In this document: positions 8,596 to 17,089 of the stretch, piece after piece
Layout of the letters: each line of letters begins with the position of its first letter
Position numbering within the stretch: the first letter of the stretch is position 1
NCBI GenBank assembly: GCA_041745295.1
Contig: JBGTJE010000071.1
Coordinates: forward strand, 39,762-103,761
Direction: 5' to 3'
Source: JANMEB01 sp041745295
GTDB lineage: Bacteria > Planctomycetota > Planctomycetia > Pirellulales > Pirellulaceae
Length of the DNA stretch: 64,000 bases
Notes under the pieces: generated by a model
Told to the model about the DNA's origin: nothing
Databases searched by the model: none
Seen by the model: the letters and a program-made list of their open reading frames with translations, nothing else
Position numbers and translations under genes: made by a program

Positions 8596-9375
8596 ATGTC
8601 GGCAAAAAGGCTCAGTCTAGTCGCGATCGCCATTCTCTTGATGCATGTTCAACTCGTCGCTAAGCAAACAGAAAGCGGCGCCCTGATCCGGGCAGGGCAA
8701 TCGTCAAGTGCGCAGGAAAGGCAGGGACTGGCCGTGGCGAACGGCGACACGAAAACTGCACAGAATCTGGCTGTCGTCGTTGATTTGAGCGGCATTGAAT
8801 CGTCCGCAAAAACGAGCACCGATTTGGAAAAACCGGTCGAACGATTTGGATTGGTCGATTCGGATGAATCCGATTTTGGATTAGGTCCTCCGGCCAACGA
8901 TCCGTTGAATTCCCCAATTGAGGATGCTTCGCCGGCTCCTGCCAACTGGATCAGTGGTGCCGGCATCGAGCGCTGGACGCGGCATCCCGTAGCGGCGGCC
9001 GCAATCAGCTTTGGGCTGGTCCTGCTCGGATATGGCTTGTTGCGGAAGATGGGGGGCCGATCGTCGACACGGCGGCCCGGACGGTTGCCGCGCCAAGTGA
9101 TCGAACTGGTCGGCTTTGTGCCTTTGAGTCCCCGACAACAGCTTCAACTCGTCCGCCTGGGGAGTAAGCTCGTTTTGGTCGCCGTCTCTGCCAACGGTGC
9201 AGAGCCGTTGGCCGAAGTCACCGATCCAGTGGAAGTAGATCAAATCCTCGCAGCTTGCAACTCAGGTCAATCGGCATTGGCCAGCGCCATCGGCCGGTGG
9301 AGCGGTCGCCAGACGCCTCGCGAGTACAGCAGCGCGGGCGATCGACGCGGCGCTCGAGCCCTGTTTGAAGCCTAA
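8596..9375 (+). CDS. fliO: Flagellar export accessory protein FliO
   Basis: Protein of 259 residues with an N-terminal signal-like segment, a low-complexity region of about 100 residues, one transmembrane helix (AAAAISFGLVLLGYGLL) and a short cytoplasmic SH3-like FliO domain containing VPLSPRQQLQLVRLG and LVLVAVSANG. FliO assists assembly of the FliP pore. A strong AAGGAGGT ribosome-binding site at 8580-8587 supports the ATG at 8596. Position between fliF and fliP agrees. The long N-terminal part is unusual for FliO and has no domain I recognise. Confidence 0.75.
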   Translation: MSAKRLSLVAIAILLMHVQLVAKQTESGALIRAGQSSSAQERQGLAVANGDTKTAQNLAVVVDLSGIESSAKTSTDLEKPVERFGLVDSDESDFGLGPPANDPLNSPIEDASPAPANWISGAGIERWTRHPVAAAAISFGLVLLGYGLLRKMGGRSSTRRPGRLPRQVIELVGFVPLSPRQQLQLVRLGSKLVLVAVSANGAEPLAEVTDPVEVDQILAACNSGQSALASAIGRWSGRQTPREYSSAGDRRGARALFEA

Positions 9376-9401
9376 CGACTTGACGTCGGCGATGAGAGTT
9401 G

Positions 9402-9439
9402 TTGTAGGGTGGGACTCGAAGGTTCGGCCCGCCCTACAA
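9402..9439. repeat. Hairpin between fliO and fliP
   Basis: Perfect 12-base inverted repeat TTGTAGGGTGGG / CCCGCCCTACAA around a 14-base loop. It lies 27 bp after the fliO stop and 33 bp before fliP. There is no T-run, so it looks more like a REP-type element or transcript stabiliser than a terminator. Confidence 0.7.
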
Positions 9440-9471
9440 AATTTATTGTCTGTAGTTGGAATCAACGAATT

Positions 9472-10371
9472 ATGTTCCGATTGTGCCAATCAAATCCATG
9501 GGCTTTGGCCCTGCTGTTGACCATCCTCGGTCTGAGGCCGGATGTTGTCCATGCACAATCGATTCCAACGCTGGATGTGGCGACAAGCACGGCGAGCCAG
9601 AGCAATGTGAGCCAAACCAACGAATCGCGTCAACATGGTCTGGCAGAATCACCCTCGACCGAACAATGGAGCGATCTCCATCGAATCGTCAAATTGGAGC
9701 GAAGCCAAGTATCATCCGTCGTGAGCAATGCGCTCATGTTCGGTTTGATTGGATTGCTACCGATCGTCGCTCTGATGGCGACCAGTTACGTGCGGCTGAT
9801 CATTGTCTTAGGCATTTTGCGCCAAGCTATCGGCGGAACGCATACTCCCCCGACGCAAGTGATGACAGCTCTGGCGTTGTTTCTCACAGTTCTTGTCATG
9901 ATGCCCGTGTGGCAACAAGTCAAACAAGCCGCTGTGGATCCTTACTTTGCGGCCGAATCGCCGATTGCCATGGACGAAGCGTTACGGCGCGGGGCCATCC
10001 CACTCAAGCGATTCATGAGCCAGCAGATCATCGCCGCGAATAACGCCAGCGATGTCTGGCTCTTTTACAAATACTTGCCGGCCGAACAACAACTGCAGGC
10101 GCCCAAGACGTTTAACGACGTGCCGATCCAAGTCTTGCTTCCCGCATTTCTGATCAGCGAATTGAAGATGGCATTTGCGATCGGATTTCAGATTTTCCTG
10201 CCGTTCCTCATCGTCGACCTGCTGGTGACGAGTCTGACCACGTCGATGGGGATGATCATGTTGCCGCCGTCGACGATCAGCTTGCCGCTCAAACTGGCAT
10301 TATTCGTGTTGGTCGATGGCTGGCACCTACTCGTAGGAATGCTGCTTCAGAGCTTTGCGGCGCTGGGTTGA
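9472..10371 (+). CDS. fliP: Flagellar type III export gate protein FliP
   Basis: Integral membrane subunit of the export gate (FliP5-FliQ4-FliR1 pore), 299 residues. After a cleavable signal (MFRLCQSNPWALALLL...HAQ) and a non-conserved stretch of about 50 residues come the FliP segments: TSYVRLIIVLGILRQA, QVMTALALFLTVLVM, FLISELKMAFAIGFQIF and the late SMGMIMLPPSTISLPLK. It is longer than usual (about 245) because of the N-terminal part. The ATG at 9472 gives a clean signal peptide; further upstream codons run into the hairpin. fliQ begins 45 bp downstream. Confidence 0.93.
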   Translation: MFRLCQSNPWALALLLTILGLRPDVVHAQSIPTLDVATSTASQSNVSQTNESRQHGLAESPSTEQWSDLHRIVKLERSQVSSVVSNALMFGLIGLLPIVALMATSYVRLIIVLGILRQAIGGTHTPPTQVMTALALFLTVLVMMPVWQQVKQAAVDPYFAAESPIAMDEALRRGAIPLKRFMSQQIIAANNASDVWLFYKYLPAEQQLQAPKTFNDVPIQVLLPAFLISELKMAFAIGFQIFLPFLIVDLLVTSLTTSMGMIMLPPSTISLPLKLALFVLVDGWHLLVGMLLQSFAALG

Positions 10372-10416
10372 CCATTACCAACAAGGCAAGTTCTACGTCC
10401 GAGCACCGAGGATTTC

Positions 10417-10695
10417 ATGGACTCACAAACCGCGGTGGATTTAGGTCGCCAAGCGCTCCTGCAATGCTTGATGATTGCCGGGCCGATCTTGTTGGTCGTG
10501 TTGGTCGTTGGACTACTGATGTCCGTGCTGCAAACGGTCACGAACGTGCACGATTATTCAGTCGCCTTTATTCCTAAGCTGATCGCGGTCGTCATCGCGT
10601 TGGCGTTGGGCTTGCCCTGGATGATGGGGAAGCTCGCCGACTACAGCCAAAACGCATTGTCACAAGTACCCACCGTCAGCCGAATCGACCGTTAG
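10417..10695 (+). CDS. fliQ: Flagellar type III export gate protein FliQ
   Basis: Protein of 92 residues with two hydrophobic helices, the normal size and topology for FliQ. It carries the family pattern of a first helix followed by SVLQTVTNVHDYSVAFIPKL, and a second helix ending LGLPWMM. A GAGG element lies just upstream of the ATG. The stop is two bases from the fliR start, indicating tight coupling. It forms the export pore with FliP and FliR. Confidence 0.92.
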   Translation: MDSQTAVDLGRQALLQCLMIAGPILLVVLVVGLLMSVLQTVTNVHDYSVAFIPKLIAVVIALALGLPWMMGKLADYSQNALSQVPTVSRIDR

Positions 10696-10697
10696 CC

Positions 10698-11495
10698 ATG
10701 ATCGCGTCGACTGTTGTACTGGATTTCGGACTCGTTTTCGTCCGCGTCGCGGCGATGGCCGCGATCCTACCCAATCCAGCGAAGTTGTTTCCGTTTCGGA
10801 TGCGCTTTATTTTGGCGCTGGCGATTACGCTACTGATCGCGCCGCTGGTCCTCGCTTCGACGCATGCTTCTCACGGCCCCAGTTCGTGGATTGAAGCGGC
10901 GATCGAACAAGGATTTTGGGGCGCTTTTTTGGGCGGTGCGATGCGGCTCTGGCTTTCCTCCTGCGTTGCGGCCGGGGCATGGATTAGCCAAGTCGCCGGC
11001 TGGGGGACGACCGAAGTTGCCTTGGATGGCCAAGAACTTGCACCCGCACTGGGCCAGTTCCACGGCTGGTTGGGCGGACTGACATTCTTGGCGATCGATG
11101 GTCCGAACATGGTAATCCGGGCCATGTTGGATTCGTTTTCAACTGTTCCTATCACGGGCATTGCCTGGCAGTCCGCTCCGCTCGCCGACTTTATTGCGAC
11201 CGCACTGAACCAATCTCTGTGGCTATCCCTGCGGATGGGAAGTCCGGTTTTGACCAGCATCGTCGCATCGTCGATTGCCGTCGCCGCGATTCAACGGGCG
11301 ATTCCCCATGTCAATTTAGTCCGCTTTCAAATCGCCGGGAATTGGTTGGTTTTGCTCGTCGCGCTCTCGCTCACGCTCGGTCTTAATGCCGATCATTGGC
11401 GACAAGACGTGGCCGGGTTGCTGAGGGGAGTGCCCAAAGCATGGAGTTCCTTTAGCCCCATAGAGGCCGATCGTGTATCAGGTGGCACTCCCTGA
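10698..11495 (+). CDS. fliR: Flagellar type III export gate protein FliR
   Basis: Polytopic membrane protein of 265 residues completing the FliPQR gate. About six hydrophobic segments are visible, with the family features VRVAAMAAILP near the start, MRFILALAITLLIAPL, and WISQVAGWG in the middle. Start follows fliQ by two bases. After the stop, the 150-bp gap to flhB holds a 27-bp palindromic repeat (11517-11543) that recurs in reverse orientation at 34913-34939. Confidence 0.88.
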   Translation: MIASTVVLDFGLVFVRVAAMAAILPNPAKLFPFRMRFILALAITLLIAPLVLASTHASHGPSSWIEAAIEQGFWGAFLGGAMRLWLSSCVAAGAWISQVAGWGTTEVALDGQELAPALGQFHGWLGGLTFLAIDGPNMVIRAMLDSFSTVPITGIAWQSAPLADFIATALNQSLWLSLRMGSPVLTSIVASSIAVAAIQRAIPHVNLVRFQIAGNWLVLLVALSLTLGLNADHWRQDVAGLLRGVPKAWSSFSPIEADRVSGGTP

Positions 11496-11516
11496 GAATC
11501 CTCAAACCAACTTGCG

Positions 11517-11543
11517 TCATTCCGGGCTGAGTCCCGGAATCCA
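11517..11543. repeat. 27-bp palindromic repeat between fliR and flhB
   Basis: Sequence centred on TTCCGGGCTGAGTCCCGGAA. The exact reverse complement of all 27 bases occurs at 34913-34939 after the ABC permease-side spacer, and a degenerate relative lies around 52660-52700. It is followed here by a CCATGGATGGGG-type tail also seen in the degenerate copy, so the family is longer than the palindrome. Confidence 0.7.
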
Positions 11544-11645
11544 ACTCCATGGATGGGGAAGTGCCATATCGTGCAGAACAAAAAATCGATTCCGCCTTCG
11601 CGGGAATGACATCGGAATGAATCGGAATGGTATGGAGGGTCAATA

Positions 11646-12683
11646 ATGAGTGCACACGAGCAGCGAGATCATGCGGCAAGTTGGGCGCAGCGCCTCCGCG
11701 CTCGAGAGCGCGGCGACTTGCCGATCAGTCGAGAGTTCGGTTCGACGCTGGGATTGATTGGCGGTTTTGCACTGCTGACGTTGTTCGCCGAAGCGTGTTG
11801 GAACGGATTGGCTGTCGTGGCAGCGGACCAATGGCGATGGACCGGGGCACAAGCGTTTCTACCGTTTGAAATGCTCGGTCACGCCGCCGCTGCGATCGGG
11901 CAACCGCTGTGCCTGTTGGCCGGGGCGTTTTTTTCTCTAGCCTTTGGCGTGGGCTGGATTCAAACCGGTTGTGGCTTTTTCTGGAATCGGCTGCAGTTCG
12001 ACGTCGGACGACTTGGTCCAGTGCGCAACTTGCGGCAAGCGAATTCACTCGGCCATTGGGTCAGCTCGCTTTTGGGGTTGTTGCGCTGGTTAACGCTATG
12101 GGCCGTGGTGCTTGGTTTCATTTGGTCGGCGCGAGATGCGATTTTGGCGGTCGGCGCCATGAATCAGAAACAGTGGCTTCCCGCAGCGGCAACGGTCGTG
12201 TATTCGATTGCGATCAAGTCGATTGCCGTACTGGCGCTGCTCGGATTGGCGGACTATGCGGTTCAGTGGTGGTGGTACGAGCGTCGAATTGCAATGTCGC
12301 CCGATGCGTTGCGCCGAGAATTACAGGCATCTCAAATCGATCCTTACGTTTCCCAACGACGTCACTCGTTAGGTCGAAATTTTGTCCAGAGCGGCATCAT
12401 CCGCTCGGTCCGGGCCTCGGATGTGCTGTTGACCGACGAAACCGGCGCGGTCATTGGATTGGCGCTGTCGGATTGTGCCGACGATCTTCCCCAAGTTGTG
12501 TTGCGCGCCGGTGCAGCTCATGCCGAGGCGACAAAACATATTGCGGCGCGGTTCGGCATTCCCGTCCAAAACCATTCTGTGGCGTCTTCCCTTTTTGCGC
12601 GGTGCCGAGTTGAGAACAGTGTGCCGCAAGACCTGATGGGAATCGTTCGCGCGCTAGACCTGCGACGTCGTCCATTGCCGTAG
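11646..12683 (+). CDS. flhB: FlhB-family export switch protein lacking the NPTH site
   Basis: FlhB homologue of 345 residues: four hydrophobic segments in the first about 210 residues, then the cytoplasmic switch domain. Alignment by eye to enterobacterial FlhB is continuous (VRASDVLLT... against PKADVIVNN..., IAARFGIPV against IAAQYKVPT, ENSVPQDL against GQTIPGAL). The self-cleaving NPTH tetrapeptide is replaced by DETG at residues 264-267 (nt 12435-12446). Asn-Pro cleavage is therefore impossible, so substrate switching must work without it or the protein is a divergent paralogue. GGAGGG upstream supports the start. The stop codon lies at the edge of a 174-bp MITE-like element. Confidence 0.82.
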   Translation: MSAHEQRDHAASWAQRLRARERGDLPISREFGSTLGLIGGFALLTLFAEACWNGLAVVAADQWRWTGAQAFLPFEMLGHAAAAIGQPLCLLAGAFFSLAFGVGWIQTGCGFFWNRLQFDVGRLGPVRNLRQANSLGHWVSSLLGLLRWLTLWAVVLGFIWSARDAILAVGAMNQKQWLPAAATVVYSIAIKSIAVLALLGLADYAVQWWWYERRIAMSPDALRRELQASQIDPYVSQRRHSLGRNFVQSGIIRSVRASDVLLTDETGAVIGLALSDCADDLPQVVLRAGAAHAEATKHIAARFGIPVQNHSVASSLFARCRVENSVPQDLMGIVRALDLRRRPLP

Positions 12684-12853
12684 GTCTCGCGAGCCGAGCG
12701 AGACTTTGTCTGGCCAATAAATTCGCCAGTCCCAATCGCGAAACTCACCGAGCGCCGTCCAAATAGCATTCGGAAGGTGCTACTGACAATGAACGCCATT
12801 TGAATGAGCGTGGCCAGGATAACGCAAAGTCTCGCTCGGCTCGCGAGGCCTAC
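12680..12853. mobile_element. MITE-like element, copy 1 (174 bp)
   Basis: Non-coding element bounded by 30-base inverted repeats, left GTAGGTCTCGCGAGCCGAGC... and right ...GCTCGGCTCGCGAGGCCTAC. A second copy of identical length lies at 20928-21101 in opposite orientation. The interior next to one arm (AAATTCGCCAGTCCCAATCGC) is clearly homologous between copies, and the rest has diverged. It begins at the flhB stop codon. No transposase is encoded, so mobility would need help in trans. Confidence 0.75.
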
Positions 12854-12926
12854 TGGGCAATGCCTGGCAAGGGGCGTTTGAGTCGTCGCGTCGGACTTGC
12901 TAGGCTAGGCTAATCACGGAGGGCGC

Positions 12927-14189
12927 ATGAAATCGGTTTTGATCGTAGGTGGCGGATTTGCGGGGCTCAACGCGGCCAAAGGCCTAGCCAACGTGAAGGA
13001 CGTGCAGGTTACGTTGGTGGATCGCCGAAACCATCACTTGTTTCAACCACTCTTGTATCAGGTTGCGATGGCCGGCCTGAGCCCCGCTGACATTGCGATG
13101 CCCATACGCAGCCTCTTGGCGCGTTACGCCAACATTCGCGTTTTGCAGGGCGAAGTCGCGTCACTCGATTTGCCGGCCAATCGGGTCAAAACGAATTTCG
13201 GCGAATTGCCGTATGACTATTTGATTTTGGCGGGCGGTTCGCAGCATAGCTATTTCGGGCACGACGAGTGGGAAAACTATGCCCCTGGATTAAAGACGAT
13301 CGAGCAAGCAACCGAGATTCGCCGCCGCGTGCTAATGGCCTTTGAACAAGCCGAGCTGACCAATGATCCCGAACGGCGCAAGCACCTGTTGACCTTTGTC
13401 ATCATCGGCGGTGGACCGACCGGGGTCGAGTTGGCGGGCGCCATCGGCGAAATGACGCGATTCACTCTGGCTCGCGATTTCCGCAACATCGACGCGACTT
13501 TGGCCCGAATTGTTTTAGTCGAGGCCGGTCCGCGCATTCTGCCGATGTTTTCCGAGCGACAGGCGAGTCGGGTCGTCCACGATCTTGAGAGTTTGGGGGT
13601 CCAAACGTGGACCAATAGCAAGGTCACTCAGGTCGATGAGCGCGGCGTCTACATCGGGACCGAACACATGGCTGCGGCGACCGTCCTTTGGGCGGCCGGC
13701 GTGCAGGCTTCGCAGCTTGGCCAAATGACCGGCGCCGAAAGCGATCGACAGGGCCGGGTCTTGGTGGAACCCGATCTGAGCGTAAAGTCTTTCCCGAATG
13801 TGTTTGTCGCTGGCGACATGGCGTGCGTGGCGGGAAAGGACGGAGCGCCGCTCCCCGGAGTTGCCCCGGTGGCACTTCAGCAGGGACGCTATTTGGCCCG
13901 CATGATTCGCGGTGAGGTGACCAAGGGTTCTGCAGCACGCAAGCCCTTCAAATTTGTCGACAAAGGACAGATGGCGACAATCGGCCGCAGTCGGGCCATT
14001 GTGGAAATCGGCAAATTTCACCTCGCTGGCCGATTGGCTTGGATTCTGTGGTTGGTGGTCCACATTTACTATCTAACGGGCTTTCGCAATCGATTATTCG
14101 TCGTCTTGCAATGGGCATGGTCGTATTTAACGTTTCGCCGCGGTGCGCGTTTGATCATCGACAAGGAATGGCGTATCGGGAAGCATTGA
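12927..14189 (+). CDS. ndh: Type II NADH dehydrogenase (NDH-2)
   Basis: Single-subunit, non-proton-pumping NADH:quinone oxidoreductase of 420 residues, passing electrons from NADH to the quinone pool at the inner membrane face. It has the FAD Rossmann motif VGGGFAGLNAA at the N-terminus, FQPLLYQVAMAGLSP, the NAD Rossmann motif IGGGPTGVELAG near residue 155, the flavin motif VFVAGDMA, and a C-terminal amphipathic or hydrophobic anchor (LAWILWLVVHIYYL). GGAGG precedes the ATG. It is not part of the flagellar operon. Confidence 0.93.
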   Translation: MKSVLIVGGGFAGLNAAKGLANVKDVQVTLVDRRNHHLFQPLLYQVAMAGLSPADIAMPIRSLLARYANIRVLQGEVASLDLPANRVKTNFGELPYDYLILAGGSQHSYFGHDEWENYAPGLKTIEQATEIRRRVLMAFEQAELTNDPERRKHLLTFVIIGGGPTGVELAGAIGEMTRFTLARDFRNIDATLARIVLVEAGPRILPMFSERQASRVVHDLESLGVQTWTNSKVTQVDERGVYIGTEHMAAATVLWAAGVQASQLGQMTGAESDRQGRVLVEPDLSVKSFPNVFVAGDMACVAGKDGAPLPGVAPVALQQGRYLARMIRGEVTKGSAARKPFKFVDKGQMATIGRSRAIVEIGKFHLAGRLAWILWLVVHIYYLTGFRNRLFVVLQWAWSYLTFRRGARLIIDKEWRIGKH

Positions 14190-14227
14190 TTGCTTTCGCT
14201 GTAATCGCGCGCCGCCGCGCTCCGGTT

Positions 14228-14267
14228 CCCTCGCCCCGCTTCGGGGAGAGGGTTAGGGAGAGGGGCG
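14228..14267. repeat. CCCTCTCCCC-family palindrome after ndh
   Basis: Short hairpin CCCTCGCCCCGCTTCGGGG-AGAGGG with the tail TTAGGGAGAGGGGCGG. It is the most compact copy of the dispersed family described at 4122 and shares the GCTTCGGGG loop with the degenerate copy inside rnr at 27172. Confidence 0.75.
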
Positions 14268-14310
14268 GTCAGGCACTTGGATTGTCTCCAGAGAAAGGCG
14301 CAGTAATCAC

Positions 14311-14622
14311 GTGAATCTGGAACTGAGGCAGCGTGACTGCGGCGTCGTGCTCAAACTTCAGGCAGTTCCCGGTTCGCGGCGCAATGCGATTTTGGGGGTG
14401 CGCAACGGAGCGCTGCGCGTGGCCGTGACGCAAGTCGCGGAAAAAGGGAAAGCCAACAAGGCCTTGATCGACGTCCTCGCCAAGCAATTGGGACTGCGCA
14501 AATCGCAAATCACAATCATCGCCGGGGAGTCGTCAGCACTGAAACAGTTCTTTGTCGATTCAATTTCAATGCAGAACTTACGCGAGCAGATCGACCAGCA
14601 CCTGGAATCAGGCGCGGATTGA
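14311..14622 (+). CDS. DUF167/YggU family protein
   Basis: Cytoplasmic protein of 103 residues matching the YggU/DUF167 family in length and pattern: VVLKLQAVPGSRRNAI, ALRVAVTQVAEKGKANKAL and the late SQITIIAGESSALKQF. The conserved G(K)AN helix is present. The biochemical role of the family is not established. It starts with GTG at 14311, shortly after a palindromic repeat, and is followed after 56 bp by the convergent POT transporter gene. Confidence 0.85.
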   Translation: MNLELRQRDCGVVLKLQAVPGSRRNAILGVRNGALRVAVTQVAEKGKANKALIDVLAKQLGLRKSQITIIAGESSALKQFFVDSISMQNLREQIDQHLESGAD

Positions 14623-14678
14623 TGATCGCGGATTCGCCGCGTCATAACGAATCGTCGGCGTTAACGCAGTCGCCAGGT

Positions 14679-16976
14679 TTATTTCACGCCGTGCATCATC
14701 CTTTTCAGGAACGGGGCCAATACCATCAGCAGCACACCGAATCCTATGCTCCAAATGCCAATCGTCTGGAATACGCTGACGTAGGTATCCAGCGACTTGC
14801 CCAAGTTCGTGACCTGACCGCCCACCGTTTCGACTGATGCGAATTGAGCCACGATCCCGCCAACGTATTGAGCCATGGAAGAGGACAAAAACCAAACACC
14901 CATCATGAGTCCAACAACTCGAGCAATCGACAACTTGGTAATCATCGATAATCCCACAGGCGAGATACACAATTCGCCAAGTGAATGGAGTAAGTAGGCC
15001 ATTGCCAACCAGAACAAACCGACTTGGAACCCTGAATTGGCAAACTGGGAGCCGTACACCAGGACGAGGAATCCCAATCCAACGAGTACCAATCCAACCG
15101 CGAATTTGACCGGAATCGACGGCTCAAAGCCCCGTTTTCCGAGAGAGACCCACATAATGGAAAAAAGCGGTGCGAAGATCACGATGAACAGTGGATTGAA
15201 AATCTGCGTCTGGGCGGCCGGCATCTCCAAACTTCCGACTTGCCGATCGGTATTACGTTCCGCGAACAGCGTCATCGAGGAACCCGCCTGCTCGAACAAT
15301 GTCCAGAACACAACCGAGAACATGACAAGTACGATGGCGACGACCATCTTCTCGGCCTCTTCACGGGTGCCCACCATGAACGACCAAATGGGAATGCCGA
15401 TGACTGCCAACAACGAGAATCCGAACAGGATTTTGCCGAGCAATGGCAGGGCCACTAGATACGCGATAATGTCCGGTCCCGAAACCAATTGAATTTTCGA
15501 CAGTGGTGGAATCGCGAACGGCGTGGCTGGGTTTAATATGAACTCCGCGTCGCGACCCGCCAACAGCTTAATCTCGTCAACTTGAAATACCTTTCCGTCG
15601 ACACCAAACTTGGCTGGTGTTTTCGGAATCTTATCTTCGTCGCTCGCTTTGGCTTTCTCGGGCAATTTGACGTTGATCGATAGATCACTGTTTTTCTGTT
15701 GGAAGATAAATGCGCCCTGAGAACCGTCATCGGCATTCGAGACGACGTAAAGCATGGCTATCGGCGTGGTGGCTAGCGGCTTGGCTGGGTCCAACACGAC
15801 GTCGGAATATCCACCTTCGAGCGGTTTGACTTCAACGATTTTGTATTCTTCCCCCTCGAGCCCGAATTTCACGGGCAACAGGGGAAGCTCGGCCGGGACT
15901 CGGGCTTTGAACGACGAATCGCTGGTCTTCTCGACGAACTCGATTGTTTTGCCGCTCGCTTTGGCGATCTTGGCCGATGCCTCTGCGTTGAGCATCGTAT
16001 TGTTTAGCAAGTACCAAACCGCGGGGATCGCGATGATGGCACACACAAAGATCAGCGCGGCTTGCATCTTGGTCGATTTTGCAGGTGGCTCACCAAGACC
16101 CTTGAGTCGCCCGCCATCAAACTGGAACAATGCCCATGCGCACAACATTCCAAACGCCGCCAACAGGAAGCCGGCCCAAAACCCAAGCCAAGCCGCTAGG
16201 ATTGGACACAGAAACTGAGAGAACATCGAGCCGAGATTAATACCCATGTAGAAAATCGTGAAACCGCCGTCGCGCCGCGGATCGCCCTTCTCGTACAACG
16301 AGCCGACAATCGTCGAAATGTTGGGCTTGAAGAATCCGTTACCAATGATCACACAACTCAACGCCAGAAACATGATCATGACCCAGGTTTGATTCCGGTG
16401 ACCATCGAATTTGTAGCTTCCTTTTTCCAACGTCAGGTCGCGCTTGACGTCGGCATCGGTTGAGAAGAGCATCAAGGAGCCGTTATCCAGACTGACAATT
16501 CTGCGCTCGATCCCATCGAGCGTGACAAACTTTGAACTTTGCTTCTTCGTCGACGATTTCCCGTCCGCGTCAGTCGATTCCTGATCGACCTCTCGAATAC
16601 TGACGTCATACGTATTGCCGTTATAAAGCAAATACGGGTTCGATTTTTCGCCACCGAAACACAATACGAGGTAGCCGATCGACATCAGGATCGCGCCAAA
16701 CTTTACCGATCGCTTATAGCCCAGGAATCCATCCGCCAGCAAACCGCCGATAAGCGGCGTCAAATAGACTAATGAGGTGAACGCGCCATAAAGGCCATTG
16801 GCGACATCGTCAATAAAACCAAAGTGAGTTACGAGGTACAGCGTCAGCAACGCGCGCATCCCGTAATAACCGAACCGCTCCCACATCTCTGTGGTAAACA
16901 GCCGGGCAAGTTGGCGTGGATGACCAAACCAGTTAGATTCAGAATTTGACCGGTCGTCAGTGCTCGTGTTACTCAT
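14679..16976 (-). CDS. POT/PTR-family peptide transporter with large extracytoplasmic insertions
   Basis: Proton-coupled oligopeptide transporter of 765 residues, against about 450-500 for typical family members. The POT signature ExxERFxYYG is present in helix 1 (TTEMWERFGYYGMR), followed by the loop GGLLADGFLGYKRS. The extra length is in two insertions. One of about 80 residues follows helix 4. The other, of about 190 residues, contains two similar modules: PVKFGLEGEEYKIVEVKPL and PAKFGVDGKVFQVDEIKLL, each followed by an LxPAxPxA segment. The inserts probably face outward and could bind or gate substrates. Substrate specificity is unknown. Confidence 0.88.
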   Translation of the reverse strand: MSNTSTDDRSNSESNWFGHPRQLARLFTTEMWERFGYYGMRALLTLYLVTHFGFIDDVANGLYGAFTSLVYLTPLIGGLLADGFLGYKRSVKFGAILMSIGYLVLCFGGEKSNPYLLYNGNTYDVSIREVDQESTDADGKSSTKKQSSKFVTLDGIERRIVSLDNGSLMLFSTDADVKRDLTLEKGSYKFDGHRNQTWVMIMFLALSCVIIGNGFFKPNISTIVGSLYEKGDPRRDGGFTIFYMGINLGSMFSQFLCPILAAWLGFWAGFLLAAFGMLCAWALFQFDGGRLKGLGEPPAKSTKMQAALIFVCAIIAIPAVWYLLNNTMLNAEASAKIAKASGKTIEFVEKTSDSSFKARVPAELPLLPVKFGLEGEEYKIVEVKPLEGGYSDVVLDPAKPLATTPIAMLYVVSNADDGSQGAFIFQQKNSDLSINVKLPEKAKASDEDKIPKTPAKFGVDGKVFQVDEIKLLAGRDAEFILNPATPFAIPPLSKIQLVSGPDIIAYLVALPLLGKILFGFSLLAVIGIPIWSFMVGTREEAEKMVVAIVLVMFSVVFWTLFEQAGSSMTLFAERNTDRQVGSLEMPAAQTQIFNPLFIVIFAPLFSIMWVSLGKRGFEPSIPVKFAVGLVLVGLGFLVLVYGSQFANSGFQVGLFWLAMAYLLHSLGELCISPVGLSMITKLSIARVVGLMMGVWFLSSSMAQYVGGIVAQFASVETVGGQVTNLGKSLDTYVSVFQTIGIWSIGFGVLLMVLAPFLKRMMHGVK

Positions 16977-17089
16977 AAAGTTCCAACCCAGGCGGGATTA
17001 GCGCGAATCAATTGCGGAAGAAAGTTCACAGTTTTGTAATTGAGACCAACGGCTGGTGCAAGCCGAAGGAGATAGATCGCCGCCCAAAA

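Noticed and set aside
12518..12799. Minus-strand frame after flhB with a KSRSARETYG tail
   Set aside because: It is the translation of the MITE-like element; the same peptide appears at the other copy near 21080.
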